A stretch of DNA of 64,000 bases, taken from contig CAIMFT010000105.1 of the NCBI GenBank assembly GCA_903840385.1, forward strand, positions 1-64,000, read 5' to 3'. Positions 43,932 to 54,630 of the stretch are shown piece after piece (position 1 is the first letter of the stretch; every line of letters starts with the position of its first letter). The position numbers were made by a program, and so were the translations under genes. The DNA is from an uncultured Holophagaceae bacterium (lineage in GTDB: Bacteria; Acidobacteriota; Holophagae; Holophagales; Holophagaceae). The notes under the pieces are model-generated. The model was not told where the DNA came from, did not search any database, and worked only from the letters and a program-made list of their open reading frames with translations.

Positions 43932-46337
43932 TCAGCGCTTGTGTGGCTTGGTTTTTTTCGGCATTTCGGGGCGAACCCAGCCCACCAGGGCCTGCTCGAA
44001 GACCTCCTCCACGTGCTTCACAGGGTGGAAGGTGAGCTGCTCCCGCAGCTCCGGGTCGATCTCCTCCAGGTCCTTCTGGTTGGCAAAGGGAATGAGGATG
44101 TCGTGGATCCCCACCCGCAGGGCCGCCAGGGCCTTCTCTTTGAGGCCGCCGATGGGCAGGGCCTCGCCGCGCAGGTCGATCTCGCCGGTCATGGCGACGG
44201 TGTTGCGGACCGGGACCCCCTTCAGCACCGAGAGCAGCACCGTGGCGATGGCCAGACCGGCACTGGGGCCGTCCTTGGGGATGGCACCCTCGGGGAAGTG
44301 GATGTGGATGTCCTGCTTCTGGAAGACTTCGGGATCAATCTGGAAGGCGTCGCCCCGGCTGCGGATGTAGCTGAGGGCCGCCTGGGCACTCTCCTTCATG
44401 ACATCACCCAGCTGTCCGGTGAGGATCAACAGGCCCTTCCCTGGCATCTTCAGGGCTTCGACAAAGAGGACGTCGCCGCCGACACTGGTCCAGGCCAGGC
44501 CGGTGACCACGCCCACCCGGGGCGCCTTCAGCCGCTCGTCCTGCAGGAGCTTCACAGGCCCCAACAGCTCGTGGAGGGCCTCATCCGTGAGGGCGAGCTT
44601 CCGCTTGAGGGTGCTCTCGGCCACGCGCCGGGCCACCTTGCGGCAGACGGCACCGATCTCGCGCTCCAACTGGCGCACGCCGGCCTCGCGGGTGTAGCCC
44701 GTGACGATGGCCTTCAGGGCCTTCTTGGAGATGGAGATGTGCTTGATGGTGATGCCGTGCTTCTCGAGCTGCTTGGGGATCAGGTACTGCTCGGCGATGC
44801 CGAGCTTCTCCTCCAGCGTGTAGCTGTTGAGGTAGATGATCTCCATGCGGTCCTTGAAGGCCGGGTGGATGGGCTCCAGTTCGTTGGCATTGGCCAGGAA
44901 GAGCACTTGGCTCAGGTCCAGGGGAACATTGAGGTAGTGGTCCCGGAAGGTGTTGTTCTGCTCGGGATCCAGCACCTCCAGCAGGGCCGCACTCGGGTCC
45001 CCGCGGGAGTCCCGCCCGATCTTGTCCACCTCGTCCAGCATGATCACTGGGTTCATGCTCTTGACCTGGTGCAGGGCCTGCACGATGCGGCCGGGCATGG
45101 CGCCCACGTAGGTCCGGCGATGGCCCCGGATCTCGCTCTCGTCGTGGACACCACCCAGGGAGATGCGGGAGTACTTGCGGCCCAGGGCCCGGGCGATGGA
45201 CTTGCCGAGGCTGGTCTTGCCCACGCCGGGCGGGCCCACGAAGCAGAGGATGGTGCCCCGGAGGTCGGGCTTCAGCTTGCGCACCGCCAGGAACTCCAGG
45301 ATGCGGTCCTTGATCTTCTGCAGGCCGTAGTGGTCCTCGTCCAGCACCTCTTTGGCCTTGACGAGGTCGAGGTTGTCCTCGGTGAGGCTGCCCCAGGGCA
45401 GCTCGGTCATCCACTCCAGGTAGGTCCGCGTCACCGCTGTCTCGCTGGAGTCCGGGTGCATGCGCTCAAGCTTCTTGAGGTTGCGCTCAATCTCGACCAG
45501 GGGCTCGTCCGGCACCTTCAGCTTGGCCAGCTTTTCGCGGAAGGCGGTGACCTCCTCGGCCAGCTCCGAGCCCTCGCCCAGCTCCTGCTGGATGGCCTTG
45601 AGCTGCTGGCGGAGGTAGTACTCCCGCTGGCTCTTGTCCATCTCGCCGCGGGCATCCATGGTGATCTTCTGCTGGACCTCCAGCAGCTGGATCTCCCGCA
45701 TGAGCAACTCGTTGACGCGCTTGAGGCGGAGGCCCGGATGGGCGATCTCCAGGACCTCCTGGGTCTGCTGCAGCTTCAGGTCCAGGTTGGAGGCCACCAG
45801 GTCTGCCAGGCGGCCAGGGTTGTCGAGGTTGCTGGCGATGACCAGGACCTCCTGGGGCAGTGTCTTGCCCAGGGCCACGGCCTTCTCCAGGGTCTGCTTG
45901 ACGCTGCGCAGGAGGGCGTCCTGCTCCAGGTCCGGGGACTCCATTTCGGGCTCAGTCAGGGGCTCCACCCGGGCCTTGAAGAGGTTCTCGGTCTCCGTGA
46001 AGTACTCCACGCGGACGCGCTGCAGACCCTGCACCAGGGCCCGGATGCGGCCATCCGGCAGCTTCAGGACCCGCATGATCAGGGCGGCGGTACCGACCTG
46101 GTACAGGTCCGAGGGCTTGGGGTTGTCCATCTCCACCTGCTTCTGCGAGAGCAGCAGGATCATGCGGTGCTCCACCAGGGCGGTGTCCACGGCCCGGATG
46201 GACTTCTCCCGGCTGATGCTGAGGGGGAGGATCACATAGGGATAGACCACCACATCCCGGAGGGGCAGTACCGGCAGTTCTTCCGGCAACTTGGGCTGCT
46301 CATCGGGTGGGGGGGGCAGGAGAATGTCGTCGGCCAC
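43932..46337 (-). CDS. lon: ATP-dependent protease Lon
   Basis: 801 residues from a GTG at 46337 with GAGG upstream; the track TTG two codons earlier is too close to that site. N-terminal substrate domain (LPVLPLRDVVVYPYVILPLSI), AAA+ domain with Walker A GPPGVGKTSLGKSIA and Walker B NPVIMLDEVDKIG, and protease domain with catalytic Ser in PKDGPSAGLA and Lys in GGLKEKALAA. LonA type. The basic tail PKKTKPHKR is not unusual. Cytoplasmic quality-control protease. Confidence 0.97.
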   Translation of the reverse strand: MADDILLPPPPDEQPKLPEELPVLPLRDVVVYPYVILPLSISREKSIRAVDTALVEHRMILLLSQKQVEMDNPKPSDLYQVGTAALIMRVLKLPDGRIRALVQGLQRVRVEYFTETENLFKARVEPLTEPEMESPDLEQDALLRSVKQTLEKAVALGKTLPQEVLVIASNLDNPGRLADLVASNLDLKLQQTQEVLEIAHPGLRLKRVNELLMREIQLLEVQQKITMDARGEMDKSQREYYLRQQLKAIQQELGEGSELAEEVTAFREKLAKLKVPDEPLVEIERNLKKLERMHPDSSETAVTRTYLEWMTELPWGSLTEDNLDLVKAKEVLDEDHYGLQKIKDRILEFLAVRKLKPDLRGTILCFVGPPGVGKTSLGKSIARALGRKYSRISLGGVHDESEIRGHRRTYVGAMPGRIVQALHQVKSMNPVIMLDEVDKIGRDSRGDPSAALLEVLDPEQNNTFRDHYLNVPLDLSQVLFLANANELEPIHPAFKDRMEIIYLNSYTLEEKLGIAEQYLIPKQLEKHGITIKHISISKKALKAIVTGYTREAGVRQLEREIGAVCRKVARRVAESTLKRKLALTDEALHELLGPVKLLQDERLKAPRVGVVTGLAWTSVGGDVLFVEALKMPGKGLLILTGQLGDVMKESAQAALSYIRSRGDAFQIDPEVFQKQDIHIHFPEGAIPKDGPSAGLAIATVLLSVLKGVPVRNTVAMTGEIDLRGEALPIGGLKEKALAALRVGIHDILIPFANQKDLEEIDPELREQLTFHPVKHVEEVFEQALVGWVRPEMPKKTKPHKR

Positions 46338-46365
46338 GGTCAAACCTCGGGGGTCCAGTGTAGCC

Positions 46366-46953
46366 CTACTTGCGCCGTCCCTTCAGGCGGGGGGCCTCCC
46401 CCAGGGTCTCGGGCGGGAAGAGGGGCTGGAGGCGGGGCTCAGAGGGGTCCGCTGTGGGCGGCGGCGCGGGTGCCGGGGCCGTGGCCCAGCCCGGGGCCGT
46501 CTCCTTGTGCATGAGGCCCTCCAGGGCCTTCACGAAGTCCGGCAGGTCCTTGAAGTCGCGGTAGACGCTGGCGAAGCGCACATAGGCCACCTGGTCCATG
46601 CCCTTGAGCTCATCCATGACCAGCTCGCCCATCTCCCGGCTGCGGATCTCCCGCTCCGAGCGCTCCATGAGCCGGGCGTGGATATCCGTCACCAGGTCCT
46701 CGATGCGGGCCAGGGAGACCGGTCGCTTCTGGCAGGCCAGCAGCAGGCCCTTCATGAGCTTCTGCCGCTCGAAGGGCTCTCGGCGGCCGTCCTTCTTGAC
46801 GATCACCAGGGGGACTTCCTCCACCCGCTCATAGCTGGTGAAGCGGCGGGCGCAGGACAGGCACTCCCGGCGGCGCCGGATGGAGTCGCCCTCCCGGGAC
46901 TCCCGGGAGTCCACGACCTTGTCTTCAAGGTGTCCACAGAAGGGACAGCGCAC
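46366..46953 (-). CDS. nrdR: transcriptional repressor NrdR
   Basis: 195 residues from a GTG with SD GGAG; the track joins it to an unrelated upstream frame. Zinc ribbon [38 protein letters not shown], then the ATP-cone domain from [21 protein letters not shown]. It represses ribonucleotide reductase genes in response to dATP/ATP. It is ~40 residues longer than usual owing to a Pro/Ala-rich C-terminal extension ([19 protein letters not shown]). 28 bases upstream of lon. Confidence 0.95.
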   Translation of the reverse strand: MRCPFCGHLEDKVVDSRESREGDSIRRRRECLSCARRFTSYERVEEVPLVIVKKDGRREPFERQKLMKGLLLACQKRPVSLARIEDLVTDIHARLMERSEREIRSREMGELVMDELKGMDQVAYVRFASVYRDFKDLPDFVKALEGLMHKETAPGWATAPAPAPPPTADPSEPRLQPLFPPETLGEAPRLKGRRK

Positions 46954-46961
46954 CGTGTCTC

Positions 46962-47408
46962 CTAGGCCTCGACGATGCGGGGCTCCATGACGGCCTCGCA
47001 GGTGACCGAGTTGGCCACGAAGCAGTACTTGTGGGCCTTCTCGAAGAGCTCCTCCACCTTGGCCTTGCTGGTCCCGGGAGCCACGCGAATGACCGGGCGC
47101 AGGATGACCTTGGTGATGCGGGTGACCTTGTCGACGGTGTCCAGGATGGCCTCCGCATGGTCCTCGTAGGCCTTCACCTCGAGCTTGGTCTTCGCGCAGA
47201 GGGCCAGGAAGGTGAGCATGTGGCAGGTGGCCAGGGCCGAGCCCAGCAGGTCTTCCGGGTTCCAGCGGGTGGGGTCGCCGGCGTACTCCGGGGCGCTGCT
47301 CACGGCCAGGGCGTGCTTGCCAGGGTTGGTGACGGTGGCATTGCGGTTGTAGGCACTGTCCAGGGTGCTGCCGGTCCAGCTTAGGGTGAGGGGATAGCTG
47401 TGGGCCAT
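46962..47408 (-). CDS. OsmC-family peroxiredoxin-like protein
   Basis: 148 residues. The two family cysteines are in [18 protein letters not shown] and FVANSVTC, and the [15 protein letters not shown] stretch is diagnostic. OsmC/Ohr proteins reduce organic hydroperoxides with a Cys-Cys pair; OsmC-like members of this length may also act on other thiol-reactive compounds. First gene of the leftward nrdR-lon run (8 bases before nrdR) and divergent from rsmB. Confidence 0.92.
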   Translation of the reverse strand: MAHSYPLTLSWTGSTLDSAYNRNATVTNPGKHALAVSSAPEYAGDPTRWNPEDLLGSALATCHMLTFLALCAKTKLEVKAYEDHAEAILDTVDKVTRITKVILRPVIRVAPGTSKAKVEELFEKAHKYCFVANSVTCEAVMEPRIVEA

Positions 47409-47522
47409 GGTCGCTCCATGCGAAGTCCGCCCTCAGGATGCCACCCCGACGGCCCCGGGGCGAGGCCGGGTGTGGCGAGTCGCCATTGGGCTGGGGCCGT
47501 TTTCCCGCCATGATGGGACTCC

Positions 47523-48812
47523 ATGCCTACTCCCGCCCGCATCCATGTCGCCCACGCCCTGCATGAGGTCTTCGGAGAAGGCGGCCGGGTGCCGGATGTC
47601 TGGGACCGGGGCCTGGGCGAGGACGCCACCCTGGCGCAGGCCCTCCTGGGGCTCTGCCTGCGCCGCTGGGGCCGCCTGCAGGCCTGGGTGAAGCCCAACC
47701 TCAAGGACTCGGCCCGGGGCATCCCCCTGGGTACCCGGGTGGCCCTGGCCATGGGGCTGGCTCAGCTGGCCTGGCTGCCCGGCGTGAGCGACCACGCTGC
47801 CGTGAATGAGTCTGTGGAGCTGGCCGGGGACCGGGAGCTGGGCTTCGTCCCCCACAAAGGCCTGGTGAACGCCATCCTGCGCCGGGCCGCCAAGGACCGG
47901 GTGGCCCTGGCCGCCGCCCTGGACGCCCTGCCCCCTGCCCTGGACCGGGCCCCGGCGGTGGAGCGGGCCCTGCAGGCCGCCCTGGCCCCCCACGGGGCCG
48001 AGGGCGAGCTCGAGCCGCTGTGGCAGAAGCTCCAGCAGCCCCCGCGCCCCGCCTTTCGCCAATTGATGGGCCCCCTGCCGGAAGGCCTGGTGGACGATCC
48101 TGACCTGGCGGGCTGTCTGCGCCTCGAAGAGGGCGCTTCCTTCCCCCGGACCTGGCTGGAGTCCGGTGCCGGCATGGTCCAGGACCGCAGCTCCCAGGCC
48201 CTGCTGGCCTATGAATGGAACCAGCCCGTGACCCGGATCCTCGATGCCTGCGCCGCCCCCGGGGGCAAGACCACGGCCCTGGCCATCCGCCACTCGGAGG
48301 CCGACATCACAGCCCTGGAGGTCCATCCCCGCCGGGCCGCCCGCCTGCGCCAGACCCTCCGGCAGCGGGCGCTGAAGGTGCGGGTGATCCAGGCTGATGC
48401 GGCGGAGTGGCTCGAGGCTCACGAAGGGACCTTCGACCTCATCCTGCTGGACGCCCCCTGCAGCGGCAGTGGCACCCTCCAGAAGCACCCGGAGTGGCCC
48501 TGGATCGCCCATGACGAGCTGCCCCGCCTCACAGACCTGCAGCGCCGCCTGCTGGCCGCCGCCGCCGAGCGCCTGGCCCCCGGTGGCCTCCTCATCTACG
48601 CCGTGTGCTCCTGGCTGCCCGAGGAGGGGTTGGCCCATTCGGAGTGGCTCGCCACTGCTCGGCCGGACCTGCGCCCGGCCGAGGTCTGGCCTGCGGCCAT
48701 GTTGGCTGCTTCGGAGGCTGCTGTGGGTGCCACGGCCTTCTTCCGCCCCCACCCCCTCCGGTGGGAGGGGGAAGGGTTTCAGGCCTTTGCGGTGATGGCG
48801 GGGCCTCGCTGA
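47523..48812 (+). CDS. rsmB: 16S rRNA m5C967 methyltransferase RsmB-like
   Basis: 429 residues. N-terminal NusB-like helical domain ([32 protein letters not shown], then FVNAILRR-like [13 protein letters not shown]), then a Rossmann methyltransferase: [15 protein letters not shown] site [37 protein letters not shown] with the catalytic Cys of PCSGSG, and IYAVCSW with the second Cys. The two Cys of the RsmB/Nop2 family are intact. Target C967 is inferred from the NusB-like domain fusion. Confidence 0.93.
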   Translation: MPTPARIHVAHALHEVFGEGGRVPDVWDRGLGEDATLAQALLGLCLRRWGRLQAWVKPNLKDSARGIPLGTRVALAMGLAQLAWLPGVSDHAAVNESVELAGDRELGFVPHKGLVNAILRRAAKDRVALAAALDALPPALDRAPAVERALQAALAPHGAEGELEPLWQKLQQPPRPAFRQLMGPLPEGLVDDPDLAGCLRLEEGASFPRTWLESGAGMVQDRSSQALLAYEWNQPVTRILDACAAPGGKTTALAIRHSEADITALEVHPRRAARLRQTLRQRALKVRVIQADAAEWLEAHEGTFDLILLDAPCSGSGTLQKHPEWPWIAHDELPRLTDLQRRLLAAAAERLAPGGLLIYAVCSWLPEEGLAHSEWLATARPDLRPAEVWPAAMLAASEAAVGATAFFRPHPLRWEGEGFQAFAVMAGPR

Positions 48813-48843
48813 GCGCGGTGGCTGGGGAAACCAGGAGGGCTGG

Positions 48844-51800
48844 TTACCAGGCGAAGTTTTGGGTCTTGGTGGTACCGGCAACGCCCATCACGATGTTGTC
48901 GAATTGCTGGGAGGGGCTGTTCCCGGGATTGGCGACAACGCGGGTGAGGGTAATCCCTGCGGGCAGGGTGACCGTGTAGGAGCCATCAGACTTGGTGCGG
49001 GTATTGACCAGCTTGGAGCTGCCAGCGGTGCTACCATACCGGACCTGGACCATGATGTTGGGGCGTCCCAGAGGGGGCGTGCTCGTGTCGCGGACATAGC
49101 CGGTCAGGATGGCCCCATCGGGGAGGGTGACGGTCCCCAGGTCCAGGCTGGCGGCCGAGGGGTCTGGTGAAATAAGGTTCGTAGCGGCGCTGATGGCAAT
49201 AGCGGCTCCGGTCTGGGTCCCGTTGTAGGCAGAGGAACCGAAGAACTCGTTGGTGTAGACCGAGAAGCCCAACTTCACGGTCTGGGCGGGGGTTGTTGTG
49301 TACATTTCCAGGATGCCTTCAGAGTTGGAGATCTCCTGGCTCAGTCCATTCCAGGTGGTTCCATCGTAGACGTAGAGATCGCCCCGGGCCTGGCTGATGG
49401 GATGGTTGCCGGAGTCCACCAGCTTCAGGGTGATCTTGCCCACAGAGGCGCTAAAGTTCTGAACCACGTCGTCGACGCCTGCATTGAGTGGGGGGGTCGT
49501 GGACTGGCCTCGGCAGAGGGCATTGTAGCTGCCGGGTTGGAGCCACAGGCGGTACTGACCGTCCACATCGGTCCGGGTGCTCTCGGCTCCCGGCGTATTC
49601 AGGCCCGCGGTTGCGTCCTGAAAGCGGACCGGGATCCCGACCACCGGTGAGCCACCGCTGTTCGTTAACACGGTGCCCGAGATCTTGTGGCCCGGCCACA
49701 GCCTCATGCTGCCCCACTGGGTGCCTCCTGCTGTAACGGTGATCTTGGTGGCCTGGGTGCTGTTTTTGCCACCACCGGTACCCACAGGGGGGGTGTCCAT
49801 GAAGTTGGCAGAGCCATAGGGCACATAGCGGGTCTTGTTGCGGACGCTCACGTAGTAGGTCCCTGGGGCCACATTGAAGACGAAGGTGCCGTCGGGGCCA
49901 GTGCTGGCAGAAGCAAGGGTCTGGCCCGAGCCGAAATCGCAGAGGGCGATCTGCATGCCGGGGAGGGGCACATCGGTTGGAGTGGCTATGCCTGTGAGGC
50001 TCCCAGACAACCGTCCACCCGCTATCAGGGCGAAGTCCTTGGTCACCATGGCAGCGCTCACAGTGACCTTCCCGGCCTTGAACTGGCTGGAGACGGGCCC
50101 AGTGGCGGACCACCAGCCACTGGCGGCGAAGCTGGCGGTGCCCAGGTTCATGGCACCGACGACATAGTCGCCAGCGGGCACCCGGACCGTATAGGTGCCA
50201 TCTGCTGCGGTCTGCGTGACGCCCATGAGGGTGAGGCCGCCAAAGCTGCAGACCCCTACGCCAATCCCTGCCAGCGGCTCACCCGCCAGGTTCTTCACGG
50301 TGCCGGTGATGCCGAAGGGGGCGGCCAGGTTGGCCAGGGCGTTCTTCGATTCTTCATCTTGCGTCATGGCGATCTGAAGGGCCGTCAACATGGCGGAGGT
50401 TGTGAGTGCCGAGCTGGGGACGTTGCCCATGTTGCTGTACACGGTTCCCTGGATGGCGAGAACTGCGCCGTTGCCAAGGGACGCAAGGGTGCCTCCCCCG
50501 GTTGTGATGGAGGTCGTAACGAGACCAAAGGTTGCATGGGTGTAAGGATCGATGTTGTTGGCGGTGGTGCTGGTGACAAAGCTCAGGAGCGTAAAGGCGG
50601 GGGTGCTCCCATTGGCGGGGATCAGGGCCTGGACGGCGTGGCTGGGGCCAGGAACGAAGCCCGCTGGGGCCTGAAGGCTGTAGTTGCCGCTGGCATCCGT
50701 GAGGCAGGTGGCGATGACAGCGCCCACCTGGAGGCCGGCATTATCGATCTGGATGAGGTTGATGGTGATCCCGGCGCCCATGGGAGGTAGGGCTGTGGGG
50801 ATGGCAAATGATGCCGAGGCCAGAGATTCTTCCTGCGAACCCAACTTGGGGGACCGAATGGTTGCCGCAGGGCCCTCTGGAGCGGAGAGGTTGCCCGAGA
50901 TGGGAACCGGGGCAACCACTGTGGCGGTGATGCCGTAGGTCTTGGTGGGGTCGTCCACGGAGGTGGCGGTGATGGTGACGGTTCCGGCGGTGGCGGGGGC
51001 GGTCCAGGTGTTGCCGGACCAGGTACCCTGGCCGCTGGAGTCCCAGGTGACGGTGTTGGTGACGCCACCGGTAACGGTGGCTGTGAAGGCCTGGGTGTAG
51101 CCCGCCGTCACCGAGGGGGTGGCCGGGGTGATGCCTGTGAAGGCCACGGTCTGGGGAATGACGGACACGACGATGCTGGCGTCCCGGGCCCCGGCAGCGT
51201 TGGTGATGGTCAGGGTGTAGGCCCGAATGCCTGACCAGTCAGCGGTGATGGGGGCCGAGGGCAAACCAGAGGCTGGGCAGGCAATGGCAGGACCCGTGTT
51301 ACCGGCAATGCTGCCGACGCCGCCCTCATAGGTGGCCGTCAGGGTGAAGGTGGCCCCGTAGGCGGGGGAGGCCGTACTGGCTACAAAGCCGTACGCCACC
51401 GGGGCTGGGACGACCGTGACGGTGGCCGTGGTTGACACAGTGGAGCCCGCCGCATTGGTGACGGTGAGGGTGTAGGTGGTGGTGGCAGCAGGGGTGACGG
51501 TCTTGGCGGTGGCAGTGGTGACGACCCCCACGCTGTTGTCCACGGCGCCCGTGCCGTTGGTGAAGACGGGAGTGAGGGTGGTGCTGCTCCCGGCGGTGAT
51601 GGTGGCGGCGCCGGCGGCGAGGCTGGTGGCCACAGGGGCAGGAACCACGGTGACGGTGCAGGTAGCGACGGCAGTGCTACCCGCCGCGTTGGTGACAGTG
51701 AGGGTGTAGGTGGTGGTGGCAGCAGGGGTGACGGTCTTGGCGGTGGCGGTGGTCACGGTACCCACACTGTTGTTCACGGCCCCGGTGCCATTGGCAAAGA

Positions 51801-53172
51801 CGGCGGTGAGGGTGGTGCTGGCACCAGCCGTTAGGGTCGACTGGGCAGCGCTAAAGCTGCTGATGGCTGGGGCGGCCACGACGGTGACGGTGGTGGCGGC
51901 GGTCTTGCTGGTGTCATCCGAAGAGGTGGCGGTGATGGTGTAGGTGCCGGGCGTGGCCGGCGCCGTCCAGGTGCTGCCAGACCAGGTGCCCCCAGTGGAG
52001 GACCAGACCAGGGCGTTGGTGGCCCCGCCCGTGGCGGTGGTGGAGAAGGCTTGGGTCGCGCCAACGGTGACGGTGGGTGCCCCTGCGGTAAAGGCCGCAA
52101 CAGCCACAGTCTGAGGAGTGACGGCTGTGGTGGCGGTTGCTGTGGTGCCGGCAGCATTGGTGACGGTCAGGGTGTAGGTGCGGGCACCACTCCAGTTGGC
52201 CGCGATGGCCCCGGAGGCCACGCCCGTGGGGGGGCAGGCGACAGTGTTGCTGAGGGTGCCGGTGCCGTTGGCGTAGGTGGGCGTCAAGGTAAAGGTGGTG
52301 CCATAGGCCGGGGTCTGGGTGGAGGCCACGAGGCCGGTGGCCACCGGGGCGGCGACCGTTGTGACGGTGGTGGTGGTCTTGGCGCTGGGGTCATCGCTGG
52401 AGGTGGCCGTGATGGTGGCCGTCCCGACGGTGGCCGGGGCTGTCCAGACGCCACCGGAGGTGATGGTGCCGGCGGTGGCAGACCAGGTGACGGTGTTGGT
52501 GGCACCCCCGCTCACCAGGACACTGAAGGTCTTGGTGGTCCCGGTGGTGACCGTCGGGCTGCCAGGAGAGATGGTGCCGAGGCTCACGCCCACGGGGGTC
52601 AGGGTCAGGCTCTTGGTGGCCGTGGTCCCCAGGCTGTTGGTGACGGTGAGGGTGAAGGTCTTGGCGGCCGTGATGGGCCCCGAGCTGAAGGGGACGCCAT
52701 TGGTGACGACGCCGACTCCCTGGTCCACGCTTCCGGTGCCAGCACTGAAGGTTGGGGTGATGGTGGTGGAGCCGCCGTAGAGCTCTGGGTTCATGGTGGC
52801 CCAGAGGCTGGTGGCCACAGGGGCCGGCACCAGCGTCACGCGGGTGCTGGACTTGGCGACCATGCCAGCGGTGTTGATGACCGTGAGGATGTAGGTGGTG
52901 TCCGCCACAGGGGTGACACTGACGGGCGCTCCAGAGGCCACGGCGCCGACATCCTGGTCAATGGTGCCCGCCCCATTGGTGAAGGTGGCCACCAGGGTGG
53001 TGCTGGTACCGGCGGTGATGGGTGAGCGGGTGGCGGTGAAGTTGGCGATGAGGGGGGGAGGGGGCGCCGGGGTACCGCCACAGGCGACCAGAAGGAGCAG
53101 CCCCCCGAGTGCGGTCAGAAGGCCAAGGCCTGAGGCCAGCAAGCCCAAGCGAAGAGAGCGCACGCGACCCAT
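48844..53172 (-). CDS. large Ig-like-repeat lipoprotein
   Basis: 1442 residues from the ATG at 53172 (SD GGAGG); the track start is 18 codons too early. Lipoprotein signal with lipobox LLVAC (Cys31). Residues ~40-800 hold about nine bacterial Ig-like modules of ~75-85 residues in two types: one with TITAGSSTTLTPVFTNGTG and TTTYTLTVTNAAGS, another with VTWSS..GTWSGNTWTAPATAGTVTITATS. Modules 6 and 7 are nearly identical. The C-terminal half has several carboxypeptidase-regulatory-like segments (DASGNYSLQAPAG, AADGTYTVRVPAGDY, GPDGTFVFNVAPGTYYV, DVDGQYRLWLQPGSY, KSDGSYTVTLPAG). Probably an outer-surface protein for adhesion or polymer contact; the ligand is unknown. It stands alone between rsmB and gap. 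Confidence 0.88.
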   Translation of the reverse strand: MGRVRSLRLGLLASGLGLLTALGGLLLLVACGGTPAPPPPLIANFTATRSPITAGTSTTLVATFTNGAGTIDQDVGAVASGAPVSVTPVADTTYILTVINTAGMVAKSSTRVTLVPAPVATSLWATMNPELYGGSTTITPTFSAGTGSVDQGVGVVTNGVPFSSGPITAAKTFTLTVTNSLGTTATKSLTLTPVGVSLGTISPGSPTVTTGTTKTFSVLVSGGATNTVTWSATAGTITSGGVWTAPATVGTATITATSSDDPSAKTTTTVTTVAAPVATGLVASTQTPAYGTTFTLTPTYANGTGTLSNTVACPPTGVASGAIAANWSGARTYTLTVTNAAGTTATATTAVTPQTVAVAAFTAGAPTVTVGATQAFSTTATGGATNALVWSSTGGTWSGSTWTAPATPGTYTITATSSDDTSKTAATTVTVVAAPAISSFSAAQSTLTAGASTTLTAVFANGTGAVNNSVGTVTTATAKTVTPAATTTYTLTVTNAAGSTAVATCTVTVVPAPVATSLAAGAATITAGSSTTLTPVFTNGTGAVDNSVGVVTTATAKTVTPAATTTYTLTVTNAAGSTVSTTATVTVVPAPVAYGFVASTASPAYGATFTLTATYEGGVGSIAGNTGPAIACPASGLPSAPITADWSGIRAYTLTITNAAGARDASIVVSVIPQTVAFTGITPATPSVTAGYTQAFTATVTGGVTNTVTWDSSGQGTWSGNTWTAPATAGTVTITATSVDDPTKTYGITATVVAPVPISGNLSAPEGPAATIRSPKLGSQEESLASASFAIPTALPPMGAGITINLIQIDNAGLQVGAVIATCLTDASGNYSLQAPAGFVPGPSHAVQALIPANGSTPAFTLLSFVTSTTANNIDPYTHATFGLVTTSITTGGGTLASLGNGAVLAIQGTVYSNMGNVPSSALTTSAMLTALQIAMTQDEESKNALANLAAPFGITGTVKNLAGEPLAGIGVGVCSFGGLTLMGVTQTAADGTYTVRVPAGDYVVGAMNLGTASFAASGWWSATGPVSSQFKAGKVTVSAAMVTKDFALIAGGRLSGSLTGIATPTDVPLPGMQIALCDFGSGQTLASASTGPDGTFVFNVAPGTYYVSVRNKTRYVPYGSANFMDTPPVGTGGGKNSTQATKITVTAGGTQWGSMRLWPGHKISGTVLTNSGGSPVVGIPVRFQDATAGLNTPGAESTRTDVDGQYRLWLQPGSYNALCRGQSTTPPLNAGVDDVVQNFSASVGKITLKLVDSGNHPISQARGDLYVYDGTTWNGLSQEISNSEGILEMYTTTPAQTVKLGFSVYTNEFFGSSAYNGTQTGAAIAISAATNLISPDPSAASLDLGTVTLPDGAILTGYVRDTSTPPLGRPNIMVQVRYGSTAGSSKLVNTRTKSDGSYTVTLPAGITLTRVVANPGNSPSQQFDNIVMGVAGTTKTQNFAW
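51476..51943 (-). repeat. tandem 234-bp coding repeat in the Ig lipoprotein gene
   Basis: Two adjacent 234-bp units are nearly the same at DNA level (for example TGACGGTCTTGGCGGTGG at about 51496 and 51730). They encode consecutive Ig modules and explain the two equal-length antisense ORFs in the track. High DNA identity suggests recent duplication. Confidence 0.8.
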
Positions 53173-53214
53173 ACAGCCTCCAGGGCGCCAAAAAACCAAT
53201 GGCGGATGTTGAGT

Positions 53215-53242
53215 TGTATAGGTCATTCGGTTATTGGTGCAA
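53215..53242 (-). promoter_or_regulatory. probable promoter of the Ig-repeat lipoprotein gene
   Basis: Read leftward: TTGCAC, 16 bases, TATACA, about 43 bases before the ATG, in an AT-rich patch. It is the best sigma-70-like match in the 319-bp gap 53173-53491, which otherwise holds no gene besides the gap terminator. Confidence 0.5.
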
Positions 53243-53385
53243 TAAGTTCAATTACTTAGCTTCCCCGGCCACAAGCCACCCCTGGCGCTACACGTTTTTC
53301 CCGCCGGGCCGTGGTCGTTCCCCTTAACTCAACCAACAGGTGGTAATTAGGGCCTTTTGCATTACGCCCACAAGGAGAATTCCAA

Positions 53386-53417
53386 GAAAAAAACGCCCCC
53401 AACCAGGGTCGGGGGCG
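53386..53417 (-). terminator. Rho-independent terminator of gap
   Basis: On the minus strand CGCCCCC...GGGGGCG closes an about 10-bp stem (with GACC/GGTT inner pairs), followed by seven T. It lies ~75 bases after the gap stop. Confidence 0.85.
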
Positions 53418-53491
53418 GGATCAGTTTACCTGTGGGGGGGGTTAATAAATATTTCTAAAACATTGCTAACGCAACCTAAAAGACGACTCGG

Positions 53492-54517
<1,026 letters not shown>

Positions 54518-54573
54518 CTACCTCCATCGGCAAACCCCAGCTAAAGGCAAACAAAAGATCATTTTAAATTGTG

Positions 54574-54610
54574 AAAAAAAGCACAAGGCCACCCCTTGGG
54601 TGGCCTTGTG
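54574..54610 (-). terminator. Rho-independent terminator of the long GAPDH gene
   Basis: On the minus strand CACAAGGCCACC...GGTGGCCTTGTG is a 12-bp perfect stem with a 5-base loop, followed by C and seven T. It is 21 bases after the stop codon at 54631. Confidence 0.92.
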
Positions 54611-54630
54611 GGGGCGGGTATTCGGGCAGG

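Noticed and set aside
43674-46514. 946-residue plus-strand ORF opposite lon
   Set aside because: Antisense shadow of lon with Gln/Leu/His-rich composition and no domain.
51476-51943. Two tandem 77-residue plus-strand ORFs of equal length with matching sequence
   Set aside because: They are the antisense of two duplicated Ig modules, not a repeat gene family.
53245-53345. GC-rich structured stretch upstream of the Ig lipoprotein considered as a c-di-GMP riboswitch
   Set aside because: The GEMM-type conserved bases (AAAGGGCAAACC-like and GACGCAAAGCC) are not present on either strand.
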